From NCBI GenBank assembly GCA_024707325.1, contig JANPZY010000004.1, forward strand, positions 1 through 64,000: DNA of 64,000 nucleotides, written 5' to 3'. This document shows, in pieces, positions 45,846 to 56,859 of the stretch; position 1 is the stretch's first letter, and each line of letters begins with the position of its first letter. The position numbers were made by a program, and so were the translations under genes. The notes beneath the pieces are model-generated. The model saw nothing but the letters and a program-made list of their open reading frames with translations, was not told where the DNA came from and made no database searches. The DNA comes from Opitutus sp. (GTDB lineage Bacteria > Verrucomicrobiota > Verrucomicrobiia > Opitutales > Opitutaceae).

Positions 45846-47378
45846 TTATGCGGTCGAATCAATCCGCTCCAGCGGCTCATCCGCCGGACCGGAAATCACT
45901 TCGCCCGTTGGCTTGAAACGAGAACCGTGACACGGGCAATCCCATGTCTGCTCGGCGTTGTTCCACGAGACGATGCATTGCATGTGCGTGCACACAGCGG
46001 AGCAGAGCGTGACCTTGCCGTTTTCGTCGCGATGCGCCGCAACCTTTTTTCCGTCGATCTTCAGGACCTTTCCCTGGCCGCGATCGAGTTCGGCGAGCGA
46101 GTCGCCTTCCGCTCCACCGATCCAGTCGCGCAAAAGATAAAACGGATATTCGGCATTCTCTTTGATGAAATCCCACGCGCCGCCGAAGACTTTCTTGCGG
46201 TGCGGATCGAAGAGTTCCTGCCATGGGTTCTTGCGATGCAGCACTGCATCCGCGGCCATCATGCCGCCGAGCGTGCCCATCGTCATGCCGTTGCCGGAAT
46301 ACGCGGTGGAAACGAACACGTGCTCGTCGAATTGCCCGATGAACGGAAGCCCGTCGTTGCTTTCGATGAACTGTCCCGACCAGCGGTGATCGATCGTCAC
46401 CTGTGGCGCGAATGCGTGAAACCGTCGCTCCAGCCGCGCAAAGCTCGCTGCCGTGTCCGTCTCGTGCCCCGTCTTGTGGTCCTCGCCGCCATAGATCGCG
46501 TAGTCGTAGCTGCCGCGATGCTCGACGCGCAGGTAGTTATAGGGATCAGCGGTATCCCAGTAAGCCGCTTCCGGGATCGTGCCGAGCGGCAAGCGCGCGC
46601 CGATCGCGTAGGTTTGATAAAGCGAGAGCTTCGTCTGGAGCAGATTCGCGCGCAGTCCGCCTCCGAGGCCCGTCACAGGATTGTGCGTCGCCACGATGAC
46701 ATGTCGGCAGCGTATCCGATGTTCCCCTACACGGACCGCGAGCGGCTCTGTCTCGATCTCGGTGGCAGCGCTCTGCTCAAAAATCTCGCAGCCGTCGCCC
46801 GGGAGCTGTGCGAGCAGTCCGGCGAGATATTTGAGCGGATGAAACAGCGCCTGGCGTGGAAATCGCAGCCCGGCGGTTTCGAAGCACGGCACGCGCTCGA
46901 GTGCTTCCGCCCGAAAACCGAGTTCACGCGCGATTCGGCCTTCGTCCGCGATCGTTTTCACATGTTGGCTGGTTTTTTCTCCGGCTTTGAACGGCACGTG
47001 GAGATAGCCCGGCACCCAACGAAAGTCGCACTCGATTCCACCTGTCCGGATGTTCGTATCGATCTGATCGATGGCGGCGATGCCGGCGTGCCAGACAGCG
47101 CGAGCGACCTCCGGCCCGAAACTCTGTTGCAGCTCCGCGAGCCCGATATCGTAGACATGCGTCACGTGCGCGGTGGTGTGACTGGTGTCGACGCCGCCGC
47201 AGTGTCCGCGATCGATCAACGCGACCGACACGCCTGCACGTTTGAGCAGAGCCGCCGCAGTGATGCCGGTGATGCCCGCGCCGATCACGCAGACATGCAC
47301 GTTCAGATCAGAGGCCAGTGCTGGGAACTTTGGGAGTGAGGCAGAGGCTTGCCAGTAGGAGGTCGTGTCGGGCGCCAT
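45846..47378 (-). CDS. FAD-dependent oxidoreductase with C-terminal Rieske domain
   Basis: 510 residues. DAO-type flavin domain with the dinucleotide motif '[20 protein letters not shown]' (about residues 28-47), and a C-terminal Rieske 2Fe-2S domain with ligands Cys-x-His in 'CTHMQC' and Cys-x2-His in 'CPCHGSRF' (about residues 462-489). This fusion is a recognised bacterial family of unknown substrate. ATG at 47378 preferred; upstream in-frame sequence belongs to a hairpin region. It lies downstream of the transglutaminase-like genes on the same strand. Confidence 0.87.
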   Translation of the reverse strand: MAPDTTSYWQASASLPKFPALASDLNVHVCVIGAGITGITAAALLKRAGVSVALIDRGHCGGVDTSHTTAHVTHVYDIGLAELQQSFGPEVARAVWHAGIAAIDQIDTNIRTGGIECDFRWVPGYLHVPFKAGEKTSQHVKTIADEGRIARELGFRAEALERVPCFETAGLRFPRQALFHPLKYLAGLLAQLPGDGCEIFEQSAATEIETEPLAVRVGEHRIRCRHVIVATHNPVTGLGGGLRANLLQTKLSLYQTYAIGARLPLGTIPEAAYWDTADPYNYLRVEHRGSYDYAIYGGEDHKTGHETDTAASFARLERRFHAFAPQVTIDHRWSGQFIESNDGLPFIGQFDEHVFVSTAYSGNGMTMGTLGGMMAADAVLHRKNPWQELFDPHRKKVFGGAWDFIKENAEYPFYLLRDWIGGAEGDSLAELDRGQGKVLKIDGKKVAAHRDENGKVTLCSAVCTHMQCIVSWNNAEQTWDCPCHGSRFKPTGEVISGPADEPLERIDSTA

Positions 47379-47397
47379 GCTCCGACGGACCCACGGA

Positions 47398-47457
47398 GGG
47401 AAACTCAGTTCTTCCTTGGGAGATGATCTCTCCCCCAAGTTCGAGCCGGAGTTTCCC
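47398..47457 (-). other. 60-bp stacked hairpin before FAD/Rieske gene
   Basis: Outer arms GGGAAACTC (47398-47406) and GAGTTTCCC (47449-47457) are perfect; inner arms CTTGGG (47415-47420) and CCCAAG (47434-47439) stack inside. It occupies nearly the whole gap between the transglutaminase-like gene stop and the FAD gene start. There is no T-tract, so a leader structure or palindromic element is as likely as a terminator. Confidence 0.6.
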
Positions 47458-47459
47458 TG

Positions 47460-49445
47460 TTACCCCTGACGTTTCAGCATCAACGCGGCTCGATCAGCCT
47501 TGGTTACGTCGGCGAGGAACTTCTTCACCTTGGCGTAATCGGCGACGGGGATCAGCTGGGGATGAAGCGTGATTTGGCGGCGCATCGTTACTTTGCCTTC
47601 GGTGTTTTCTACCGTGCGAAGATAGCGGCCGTATTCGCTGGAGAATTCCAAGGCGGTTGGGGCTTCCTCCACGCCGAAACCTTCGGGCAAGGCCAACTCG
47701 ATCGTGTCGTCGAGGGCCACGGCGGGCCACTTTACTGGATATTTGCGCTGGGCCTGAGTGAGCAGCGGTAGGCCCGATCGCTCGAAAACGAGGAGCGGGG
47801 CAATCGCTGCTCCACCGGGGAGAAACTGGAGGTAGCCGGCTTTCGCCACGGTCCACTTTACCCCGCACTTATTGCCCGCGGGATCGTCCAAACGCTCCAG
47901 TCCGCTCACGTAGGCGGACTTCAAGCTCTCGGCGAAGCGTCCGGAAATGAACTCGCGCAACTTTTCCTCCGTGGAGCGGTTGAAGAGCTGCGCGCGGATG
48001 AACGCGCCCGCCTGTGCGAAACCCTCCATCTGCATCGTTCCGACGCACGCTCCGTTGCCTTCCAGCGCGAGCGACGCTTTGCGAACGGTGAGATGTCCAA
48101 CCTCGGGGAGAATGCGCGGCAGCTCCGTCAGCTCGTGGTTCGATGCGGTCTGGATGAAGACACGAGTGCCCTGCAGGTGAGCCGGCAGATCGCCTGGTTG
48201 GGTGAAGAGATCGGTGGGGTCGAAAAACAACACTCGACCGTAACGCGGTGTTTCAACGACGGCTGGCGCCTCGATGTCGTCCGAGACTTTGATCGCCGCG
48301 ATTGCGTGGTCGAACTGCATGGGCGTCGGCAGATCCGGATGAACCTCATGATCATCGCCCGAGCGCGCGGTGGCGAGATAGCCTTCGAGGCCGACTTCAC
48401 GCAGCATCGCCAGCATGAGGTTGGCCTTGTCTTTGCAATCGCCATGTCCCTCGGCGAACACTTGGGAGGCTTTATGCGCTTGGTAGCCGTAACCGAGACC
48501 TAGATTGTCGTTTTTCTGAAGGTAGCGGAACCGTTGCACATAGCCGCCGATCGCCCGGATTCGGCTGTAGTTGTCAGAGCAATCGGCGGTCAATGAGAGC
48601 GCCTTCTCGCGAAGCGCAGCGCTCGTATCGCACTGATCTTGGTTAAGACGATCGATCCATTTTGCCTGTGCATTCCAATCGCCCAGAACAAGCGGGCCGT
48701 AGCGTGCAGCGTTGGCCGGTGGATTGATCCGGATAAAGACCAGCGGGCGGTCCGGATCGATGCTGGGCATGTTCGATTCGGCTGCCACATAGGGCTGATC
48801 CCGCCATTCCCAAGCGTGTCCGCCTTTGGGCAACTCATGTTCTTGCAGGCGCGACGCGTCACCGCGAATCACCGTTGTGAGGGAGAAGCCGGTCGGCACG
48901 CGGAGCTCGAATCGCTCGAGGAGCGTGGGAAGCGAGTGACCAAAACGCCGGAGTTCTTCCGAGACGATCAACCGTTCATCGATCACGGTTTCGACGGCAA
49001 AAAACATCCCCAGCGACGGCTTCGCTGCTGCGGCTGATCGTTTTACCGCGATTGTCGCCGAACAACGCGGACGAAAGGTCGAGCGCGTGATCGATCCAGC
49101 CGAGCGCATCGCGGTTCGTCACCTCTTTTCCATTGCGCAGGAGCCAAGCACCCGTGGAGCGCACCTTGTCGCGCTTTTGCACGTAGTTGAAACGATAGCC
49201 CGCGTAGTCACGACCGCTGGCGGCAAGTATCCGCACGGCAAAACGACGCGTCGTGGTGGCGACGCCATCCGGCTTGAGATCCATGACCGTCTCGTCGTGG
49301 AGAACGACCGCACTGGCTGCTCCCACATACGACGGCGTGGGAGCCTTGGCGATGCGCTCAGCCCAATCGGGCGCGGCGTGAAGCGGCAGGACCGCGAGGA
49401 CAAAAACGCGGGCGCGAGGCGCCAGAGGCGGGAGGTGGGCGTCAT
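47460..49445 (-). CDS. DUF3857/transglutaminase-like exported protein (copy 1), frameshifts
   Basis: About 660 residues. Signal peptide reconstructed as MTPTSRLWRLAPA then 'VFVLAVLPLHAAPDWAERIA', DUF3857 domain ('KRDKVRSTGAWLLRNGKEVT'), then a transglutaminase-like domain with the Cys-His-Asp type site ('QVFAEGHGDCKDKANLMLAM', 'RSGDDHEVHPDLPTPMQFDH', 'VLFFDPTD') and a C-terminal beta region. Two frame breaks: in TTTTT near 49404-49408 and at an A6 run (49000-49005) where 'SSEAVAGDVF' should join 'FAVETVIDERLI'. All pieces are conserved-looking, so I treat it as one gene. Biochemical role of the family is not established. Start overlaps the stop of copy 2 (ATGA). Confidence 0.75.
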
Positions 49446-51491
49446 GCTTTGGGTTCCTCGGGGGCCGGCTTGGGCTTGATGACCAGACGGTGTGTATTGG
49501 AGGTATGGATACGCGACATCAGTCCGCGGATCACGTCGTAGCTGGCTGCGGCGAACTGTGTAATGCCCTGGCCGCCGAGCAGCAGCGAACGTTTATAGGA
49601 GATCAGCCGCGCTTTTGCCGAATAGCGCATCTCGTAGTTGGCGGAAATCACGCCGGACGGATCGCGAACCGGCGTCGGCGCGGTGGGCGCGTCGAGCGTG
49701 TAGCCTTCCGGCAGAGTGAGCTCGATTTCGTCGGTTCCGGTTTCGGCGAACTCCAGGAAGATCGGGTATTTTCGTGTTTCCGAGGTGAATAGCTGTTTGG
49801 CGTTCGCTTCGAAATAGTTCGTCGCGAAGGCGAGGCGGGTGCCGATCACGTCGGCGTAGCCCGGGACGCGCACGTGATAGGAGATGGTCGCCGGACGCGT
49901 GGAATCCTGCGTGCCGCGAAACTCGATTTCCGTGAGTTCGGCGGTGGGCAGCCGCTCGGCCACATTCTTCCGGAGCGACTCCTCCATTTCCTCCGTGGAG
50001 TCACCCCACCAGTCTTCGCGCATGCGGATGGCGCGATGTCCGGTGAGGCTGATGTTCACGGTTCCTTCCAGGGTGCCATCTTCGTCGAGCGTGAATGTGC
50101 CTTTGCGCAACGAGTGCGTCGCTTCTGCCGGAGCAATCTGCGCCGTCGTGAAGATGTTTTGCTTCTCGTCACAGACGAAGATCATCGCGCCTTCGTCGGA
50201 GGCTCGTAGATGGCCGGTGGGGGCGAACGGCACGCCGGGCATGTAGATTCGCCAAGCGTCGCCAAACTTCACGGCCACGCCGTAGCGATTGATGAAAACG
50301 AAGCCGTTCGGGCGCTGAATGCTCAGCACATCATTGCGACTGGCGCTCAAGGACAGCCGCACCTCGAAACCCGCAGCGCGCGCGAGGCTCGCGAAGAGCT
50401 CGTTGATTTCGCGCGAGTATCCGGTTTTTTCGATCGAGTGTTTTTGAGGCCGTCTGCAGGTCCTCCTCGCTGTCGCGCTTCTTCTTCGCATCGGCATACT
50501 CGGCATCGCTGAACCAACCGAAGTTATGAATCTCCGACTGCACGTAGCGATGAATCGCATCGAGTTTCTCTCCTCCGGCGACGAGGCCTGCGCGATGATC
50601 TCTGCGGCTTTCGCTTTGATCACCTTGTTGGGATTGGTGCGCAGGCGGAAGTTCTCGCCCTCCCATTTTCCGATCTCGCGCCACACGGAGTCGCCTTTGG
50701 AGAAGAACCGCAGATAGGGACTGTTGAAAACGATCGCGACCCAGCCGCGAAATTCGCTCTCGGTGGGCATCAACGGTTCAGGCACGAAGGCGGGCAAATC
50801 GCGGATCGTGAGCGTGCGTTTTTTTCGGGTTCGATTCCGCCACGCAGTTGAACCACATTACCTGGTAGTCGTTGCGTGCGGATTCTGTGGAAAAGGAAAA
50901 CTCCCGCGTGGGAATCCAGTTTTCGCAGTGGTATTTTAGAATGCTGCCGAAGCTGTCATCGACGGGGCTCGCCCAGCGATACTCGATCACGTCGCCGGGT
51001 TGCAGATCGGGAAACGTGAAGGTCACCCGCACGATCTCCACGCCTTGAGCCTTCGCCAGGGTGTTCCGGTGAAAATCGTTTTTGCCGAGCTCCACCGCGG
51101 TGCCGTCGGGCTTCACGACACGTCCCGCGAGTTCGCTCGTTTTGAAATTCCTCGGATGCCTGATTTCGAACAGCGAGGAATTCTGCACACCTTTCTCGGT
51201 GTAGATCTTTGCCTGGACGTGACTGGTGACAAAGGTGCCGCCCAGATCACCGGTCATCACATGTCGCGAAAAGAGAATCTCCGCTTCGGCTTCGGGCCAC
51301 TTTTCGGACTGGGTGGCCTGAAGAATCTCGGGGGAAACCGGTGCCCATTTCGGCGCCCCGAAGAGCGCGGCAGGCCATAGCATCGCGGCCATTACGAGCG
51401 ACCAGAACGATGCCCGACGGGCACTTCTCGACGCAGTTTCGACGAGTTCGCGGTGCGCCTCAGCGACACGCGCGGGGTGGGGTGTTTTCAT
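49442..51491 (-). CDS. DUF3857/transglutaminase-like exported protein (copy 2), frameshifts
   Basis: Paralogue directly upstream of copy 1, about 680 residues. Signal peptide after MKTPHPARVAEAHREL ('ASFWSLVMAAMLWPAALFGA'), DUF3857 domain ('FPDLQPGDVIEYRWASPVDD', 'FSTESARNDYQVMWFN'), then a transglutaminase-like region ('EKTGYSREINELFASLARAA') in which the family Cys is replaced around 'AGFEVRLSLSASRND', so it may be inactive. Three frame breaks: T7 at 50819-50825, about 50564-50578, and T5 at 50441-50445; joined pieces read '...ESNPKK/TLTIRDLPAFV...', '...SSPEE/KLDAIHRYVQS...' and '...LQTASK/KHSIEKTGY...'. Real decay or base-call errors; see findings. Confidence 0.7.
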
Positions 51492-51608
51492 GCTGGAGGA
51501 GTGGCCCCGAATTCGACCGGGGTCGACGCGCCAACTACTCACAAAAACACCGCGCGTCCGCCAGCGTTTACCATACGAGGCGGAGTTTTTTACCGAATCT
51601 GATGAGCG

Positions 51609-53279
51609 TCATCGACGATGCTTCGCCCGGTAGTCGCCGACGAAGATCGACACGACGAGCCAGAAACCTCCGCCGGCCGCCGCAAGGAAACACAGGATCG
51701 CAAGTCCGGGGTAGCCGAACAGTGTGAACCGAGTCGGAATGCGCATCAGCAACGACGCGCCGATGATCAACGCCGCCAGCACAAGACCGGCGGTGATGCG
51801 GTTGGCGATCTTCTGCATGCCATCGAGCACGGTTTTCGCGTCGGTCGAACGCACGCGCACTTCGAGTTGCGAGTTGCTCACGAGGTCGAGCAGCTGGCTC
51901 AATCGCGAGGGGAGCGCCCCGAGAAACCCGCGCAGTTCGAGCGCCGAGCTGAACAGGTTCGCCTGAGAAAAATCCTTCTTCAGGCGCTGCGCCATCAGCG
52001 TCGTCACATTATTCCGGATACACTCGGTGGGCGCGAACTCGGGATAAAGAATGCGTCCGATCTCGTCGAGTTGGAGCAGCGTCTTGCCGAGCAGCGTGAG
52101 TTCGCTGGGGACGAACAATCCATTGTCGCGTGCATCCTGACTCACATCGAGGAGCGACTGACCGACGCTCATCTCCGTGAGACCTTGATCGCGACGCGAG
52201 GCCACGAGATGGCCGACGCGCCGACGAAACTCCGCCGGGTTGAAACCTTCCAAACGCTCGCTGATCTGGATCACGAGATCGGCTGCGTCCTCGCCTTTGC
52301 CTTCGCTCAACAGCAGCAGAAGTTTCAGCAGATTGTCCTGCATGCCGGGCGCGATGTGGCCGACCATGCCGAGATCGAGCAGCGCGAGATGCCCATCGTC
52401 GGTGATGAACACGTTTCCCGGATGTGGATCCGCGTGAAACAGGCCGTCGACCAGCACTTGCTTCAGATACGCGCGAAACAACTCATCGACCAGTGCGCCC
52501 GCATCGAGATCGAGCCGTGCGAGCGGCGGCAGCGCGGTGACTTTGCGGCCGGTCACGAAGTCCATCGTGAGCACCGAGCGCGTGCAGTAATCGAGCACCG
52601 GCGCGGGCACCTGGATATTGGGAAACTCCTTCAGACTCTCGCGCACGGCGATGAGGTTCTGCGCCTCGCGTTCGTAGTTGAGTTCCTGCTGCAACGTTTG
52701 GCGAAACTCCTCGAGCACGGTCGCGAAACGATAGCGGCGTCCCATCTCGGTGTGCTCGTCGAGAAACGCCGCGATCTGCGCAAGCACTTCGAAATCCTCC
52801 GCGATCTGCCGGCGGATTTCCGGGCGCTGCACTTTCACGACGACGCGTCGTCCGTCGCGCAGCGCGGCCTCGTGCACCTGGCCGAGTGACGCGGCGGCCA
52901 TCGGTTGTTCTTCAAAATGGGAAAACGCCTTGGACAACCGCACGCCGAGTTCGCCCATCACGATCTGCTCGACCTCTTCGAACGGAAACGGCTTCACGCT
53001 ATCCTGCAGCCGCGCGAGCGCTTTCAAATAGCGCGGCGGCAGTAGATCCGGTCGGCCCGCGAGCACCTGGCCGAGTTTCACAAACGTCGGCCCCATCGCT
53101 TCGAGGTCGTCGGCGAGTTGCTCCGGCTCCGCGGGGTCGTGCACGGCGTCGTCCGACATCTCCTCGAGTCCGAATGCCTGCGCCGCCGACATTTTCTGCA
53201 CGACGTCGGAGCGACCGTATTTCCAGAACAATCGGCCGATCTCTCGATAACGCTTGAGGTGGATGGAGGAGAGTTTCAT
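51609..53279 (-). CDS. ABC1/UbiB-family atypical kinase
   Basis: 556 residues of the AarF/ABC1/UbiB family, ATPases linked to ubiquinone/isoprenoid lipid handling. The family-specific KxGQ motif is in 'MGPTFVKLGQVLAGRPDLLP', with the Ala-rich loop 'AAASLGQVHEA' and catalytic parts 'VVKVQRPEI', 'LFHADPHPGNVFI' and 'LALLDLGMVG'. Two C-terminal membrane helices (about residues 500-545, ITAGLVLAALIIGASLL and LAILCFLAAAGGGFWLVV) anchor it. Start ATG at 53279. No ubi/men genes nearby. Confidence 0.92.
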   Translation of the reverse strand: MKLSSIHLKRYREIGRLFWKYGRSDVVQKMSAAQAFGLEEMSDDAVHDPAEPEQLADDLEAMGPTFVKLGQVLAGRPDLLPPRYLKALARLQDSVKPFPFEEVEQIVMGELGVRLSKAFSHFEEQPMAAASLGQVHEAALRDGRRVVVKVQRPEIRRQIAEDFEVLAQIAAFLDEHTEMGRRYRFATVLEEFRQTLQQELNYEREAQNLIAVRESLKEFPNIQVPAPVLDYCTRSVLTMDFVTGRKVTALPPLARLDLDAGALVDELFRAYLKQVLVDGLFHADPHPGNVFITDDGHLALLDLGMVGHIAPGMQDNLLKLLLLLSEGKGEDAADLVIQISERLEGFNPAEFRRRVGHLVASRRDQGLTEMSVGQSLLDVSQDARDNGLFVPSELTLLGKTLLQLDEIGRILYPEFAPTECIRNNVTTLMAQRLKKDFSQANLFSSALELRGFLGALPSRLSQLLDLVSNSQLEVRVRSTDAKTVLDGMQKIANRITAGLVLAALIIGASLLMRIPTRFTLFGYPGLAILCFLAAAGGGFWLVVSIFVGDYRAKHRR

Positions 53280-53404
53280 CGAGGGGAAAACTCTCCGACA
53301 GGCGGGCGTCGACGCGGTTCTTGCTCGATCTTCCGATGACCGGCCGTGCAATCGCGAACGCGCCACGATTTTGGCGGTCCGCGTTTTCCCGATTACTCTC
53401 TCCG

Positions 53405-53725
53405 ATGTTCAAATCCGCCAAAGACGCGATGGCCGCACGCGCAGCCCAATCGTATATCAACGACCTGATCTCCCGCTACGGCGTGGTGCGCGAGTTGCGC
53501 CTCGATTCGGAGCGGAAATCGATCTCGGTATCCTGCGAACTCGTGGGCGAGACATCGCCGATCGCGATCGAGATCAGCACGTATGAACTGCGGCAGCGCG
53601 ATGGGAAAACGTATTTCAGCGTGGTGGCGTGTCGCAGTTCGCGACCGTGGTTGGAAAACGTGCTCAACGATCACGTGCGCGGTCGTGAGTTTCCCGTGCC
53701 ACCGTGGGCCGCGATGGCGTTGTGA
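53405..53725 (+). CDS. Small conserved-type protein of unknown function
   Basis: 106 residues, no signal peptide or membrane segment. Alternating beta strands ('VVRELRLDSERKSISVSCEL', 'PIAIEISTYELRQRDGKTYF') suggest a small alpha/beta fold. Codon use (GC-rich third positions) matches real genes. Divergent from the UbiB-like gene with 125 bp between starts. Its stop codon is the first point of array A4. No function assigned. Confidence 0.65.
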   Translation: MFKSAKDAMAARAAQSYINDLISRYGVVRELRLDSERKSISVSCELVGETSPIAIEISTYELRQRDGKTYFSVVACRSSRPWLENVLNDHVRGREFPVPPWAAMAL

Positions 53726-53878
53726 TGACTCGGGACCGAGTGCGTCCCGAGTCGTGCCAAAGTCCGGACACGGTCGGGACAAGGTGCGCACAGGGTCGGG
53801 CCAAGGTCCGCACCAAGTCGGGACTCGGTGCGGCTTGAGTCGAGCCAGAGAGCGGACCGACTCGGGATGAGGTGCGGA
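53725..53878. repeat. 22-bp tandem array A4 (7 units)
   Basis: Seven exact 22-bp units in the A3 orientation (cores end at 53746, 53768, 53790, 53812, 53834, 53856, 53878). The first unit starts on the last base of the preceding gene's stop codon. 81 bp then separate it from the GMC oxidoreductase gene. Confidence 0.92.
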
Positions 53879-53959
53879 CACAAATCAGTGCGTCGTTGAG
53901 TTCGAGCTTCCCTGAAGTCGCGGATTGCCTTTGGTGGAGTTCACCCCCGTTTCCCCCAC

Positions 53960-55761
53960 ATGGCTTTCGTTACCCCCAACACGGCCCAGGAATTTTATGA
54001 TGCAGTGATCATCGGTTCGGGCGCAGGGGGAGGACAAACCGCCTACACATTGTGCATGGAAGGCGCGAAGGTGCTGATCCTCGAGGCCGGCCGAAACTAC
54101 GATCCGGTGAAGGAGACGCCGATGTTTCAGACGAATCGCGAGGCGCCACTGCGCGGTTCGGGCACGTTGGACAAACCGTTTGGTTTTCACGATGCGACGG
54201 TCGACGGCGGTTGGACCGTGCCGAACGAGCCCTACGTCAACGCGTCGGACGAGCCGCATAAGCAGTTCATGTGGTGGCGGGCGCGCATGCTCGGCGGCCG
54301 CACGAATCACTGGGCGCGCATTTCGCTGCGCAATGGACCTTACGATTTCAAACCCTACAGCCGCGACGGCCTCGGTTTCGACTGGCCGATGAGCTACGAG
54401 GATCTCGCGCCGTATTACGACAAGGTCGAGATGTTGATCGGCGTGCACGGCTCGAACGAGGGGATGGAAAACACGCCGGACTCGCCGCCGGGTGTGTTGC
54501 AGCCGCCGCCAAAACCGCGCCTGGGCGAGATGTTGCTGCGCGATCGCGCGAAGCGGCTCGGCGTGCCCGTGATCCCGGCGCATCGCGCGGTGCTCACGCA
54601 GAAGATGGATCACGAGAACATCCCGCGAAAGCTGCACCCGGGCAATGCAAAGGCGCAGCGGATCCTATCGGCGGACATGCAGGCGCGCGCGGCGTGTTTC
54701 TGGGCGACGCCGTGCGGACGCGGTTGTTCGATCCGAGCTAATTATCAATCGACGACCGTGCATTTGCCGCCGGCGCTCGAGACGGGAAACCTCGACATCC
54801 TCACGGACGCGATGGCGCGCGAGATCACGGTGGACGATGCGGGCAAGGCGACCGGCGTGACGTTTATCGACAAGAGAACCGGACGCGAAGGTCACGTGCG
54901 CGGACGCATCGTGGTCGTCGCGGCGAGCGCGTGCGAGTCGGTGCGTCTGTTGCTCAATTCGAAATCGAAGCTCTTTCCGCAGGGACTCGCGAATTCGAGC
55001 GGCCTCGTCGGCAAATACATCATGGACACCGTCGGCACCGGACTCGGCGGACAGATCCCGTTGTTGGAAAATCTGCCGCCGATGAACGAGGACGGCGCGG
55101 GTGGCATGCACCTGTATTCGCCGTGGTGGCTCTATCAGGAGCAGCTCGCGGGCAAATTGGATTTCGCGCGCGGCTATCACATCGAACTCGGTTCGGGCCG
55201 AGAGATGCCCAACGCGCTTTCGTTTGCCGGACTCGAGCAGTTCACGCGCGGCAGCTACGGGCGCGCGTTCAAGGAGGACTGCCGACGCTACTATGGTTCG
55301 TTCGTGTGGCTGTCGGGTCGCGGCGAGATGATCCCCAACGAAAAGTCGTTCTGCGAACTCGATCCCGCCGTAAAGGACATGTGGGGCATCCCCGTGCTGC
55401 GTTTCCACTGGGAGTGGTCGGAGCACGAGACCCGGCAGGTGGCGCACATGCGCGAGACGTTTGCCGCGATCATTCGGGAAATGGGCGGAAATGTGCGACC
55501 CAGCCGTTTCGACAATCTTGCGGACAACATCGCGCGCGGCGGCGAGATCATTCACGAGGTCGGTGGCGCGATCATGGGCACGGACCGGCGCAAGTCCGTG
55601 ACAAACCAGTGGGGGCAGACGTGGGACGTGAAAAATGTTTTCCTGACGGACGGCGCGCCGTTCCCTCCAACGCGGACAAGAATCCAACCGAGACCATCAT
55701 GGCCCTCGCGTGGCGCTCGGCCGATTACATGCTCGAGGAAATGCGGAAAGGAAATCTCTGA
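53960..55761 (+). CDS. GMC-family oxidoreductase, one apparent frameshift
   Basis: About 600 residues. FAD-binding '[20 protein letters not shown]' (about residues 13-32), '[20 protein letters not shown]', and the C-terminal region '[20 protein letters not shown]' and '[11 protein letters not shown]'. The typical ending '[20 protein letters not shown]' is in another frame; restoring one C in the CCC at about 55662-55665 joins it and ends at 55761. Without that correction the frame runs on into the next gene, giving a false fusion. It would oxidise a sugar or alcohol in the periplasm together with the subunit-3 protein encoded one base downstream. Confidence 0.85.
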
Positions 55762-55762
55762 C

Positions 55763-56413
55763 ATGAAAGAAGACACCCTGCACTGCATCGATCGGCGGAC
55801 CGCCATCAAGTGGATGTTCACCGCCGCCGCAGCCATGGCGGCATCTCCGCACATGGGCTGGGGGAGCGTGCCGGTGATCGCGCCCGTTTTCACGACCGGC
55901 TACGGCACCGATCCGGAGCTCAACAAGAGCTACAATCCGGGAGATTTCTGGCCACTGACGATGAACGAGGGCCAGCGGCGGATCGCCGCGGCGTTGTGCG
56001 ACGTGATCATCCCCGCCGATGCGACCTCGCCGAGCGCATCGAGCGTGGGCGTGCACGATTTCGTCGACGAGTGGGTGAGCGCGCCGTATCCGCCCAACGT
56101 CGCGGACCGTCCGGTGATCCTCGAGGGTTTGAACTGGATCGAAGCGGAATCTCAGCGGCGTTTCGGTATCCCGTTTGTGAATACCATCGCGCGCCAAAAA
56201 CGGGCGATCTGCGACGACATCTGCTACCAGCCCGAAGTGAAAGAGGAATTCAAGGAGGCTGCGCGGTTCTTCGCGAAGTTCCGCGACCTCACCGCCGGCG
56301 GCTATTTCACCACGCCGGAAGGCATGAAGGCGGTGGGCTACATCGGCAACGTGCCGCTCGCCTCGTTCGACGGTCCTCCCGCCGATCTGATCAAAAAACT
56401 CGGTTTGGCGTGA
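55763..56413 (+). CDS. Gluconate 2-dehydrogenase subunit 3-family protein
   Basis: 216 residues. Tat-type signal with twin Arg ('DRRTAIKWMFTAAAAMAAS'), then the subunit-3 domain ('TMNEGQRRIAAALCDVIIPA', 'SVGVHDFVDEWVSAPYPPN'). Such small subunits accompany GMC flavoproteins and help export them through Tat, since the large subunit lacks its own signal. ATG at 55763, one base after the GMC stop, so they are co-translated. A cytochrome c subunit, usual in three-part complexes, is not next to it. Confidence 0.88.
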   Translation: MKEDTLHCIDRRTAIKWMFTAAAAMAASPHMGWGSVPVIAPVFTTGYGTDPELNKSYNPGDFWPLTMNEGQRRIAAALCDVIIPADATSPSASSVGVHDFVDEWVSAPYPPNVADRPVILEGLNWIEAESQRRFGIPFVNTIARQKRAICDDICYQPEVKEEFKEAARFFAKFRDLTAGGYFTTPEGMKAVGYIGNVPLASFDGPPADLIKKLGLA

Positions 56414-56479
56414 GTGCCCGGGCCGTCCGCTGGGTTATTGACAAAGCCCGGCGGCGCCTGATTTTCTGACCCTTTCCCG

Positions 56480-56827
56480 ATGAATATCCTCCTTTCCATC
56501 CTGACGTGGGGCGTGCTCGTTCCGTTGTCGGTGTTCCTGATCCTCATGGTGCTGATGCAGAAGGCCAAGTCCGATGGCGGCATGGGCGCGGCGCTCGGCG
56601 GTGGCATGGCGGAGTCGGCGTTTGGCGCCGATACGAACAACGTCCTCGTGAAAGCCACGCAGACGGCGGCGATCGCGTTTTTCGTCATCACTTTCGCGCT
56701 TTACCTCGGCCACATTTATCAGCGCGCGCACGGCGCCGGCGCGGGCGATTCGCTGCCCACGATTTCGGCTCCCGCGGCCGCTCCGAGCTCTGCTCCCGCC
56801 AGCAATCCCGCCCCGACGAATCCCTGA
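56480..56827 (+). CDS. secG: Protein-export membrane protein SecG
   Basis: 115 residues with two membrane helices (about 4-25 and 55-77) joined by the conserved Gly-rich loop '[20 protein letters not shown]', as in SecG of the SecYEG translocon. C-terminal Ala/Pro/Ser tail is longer than in E. coli. Followed by a hairpin with T7 that overlaps the next gene's start. Confidence 0.92.
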   Translation: MNILLSILTWGVLVPLSVFLILMVLMQKAKSDGGMGAALGGGMAESAFGADTNNVLVKATQTAAIAFFVITFALYLGHIYQRAHGAGAGDSLPTISAPAAAPSSAPASNPAPTNP

Positions 56828-56859
56828 TCTCGTTCGAGATGGGCCGCCGGTTTTGCAAC

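Noticed and set aside
53960-56413. Natural fusion of GMC oxidoreductase with its subunit-3 partner
   Set aside because: The join replaces the usual GMC C-terminus by junk. The proper ending exists one frame over and stops at 55761, followed by a good ATG at 55763, so the fusion comes from a one-base loss.
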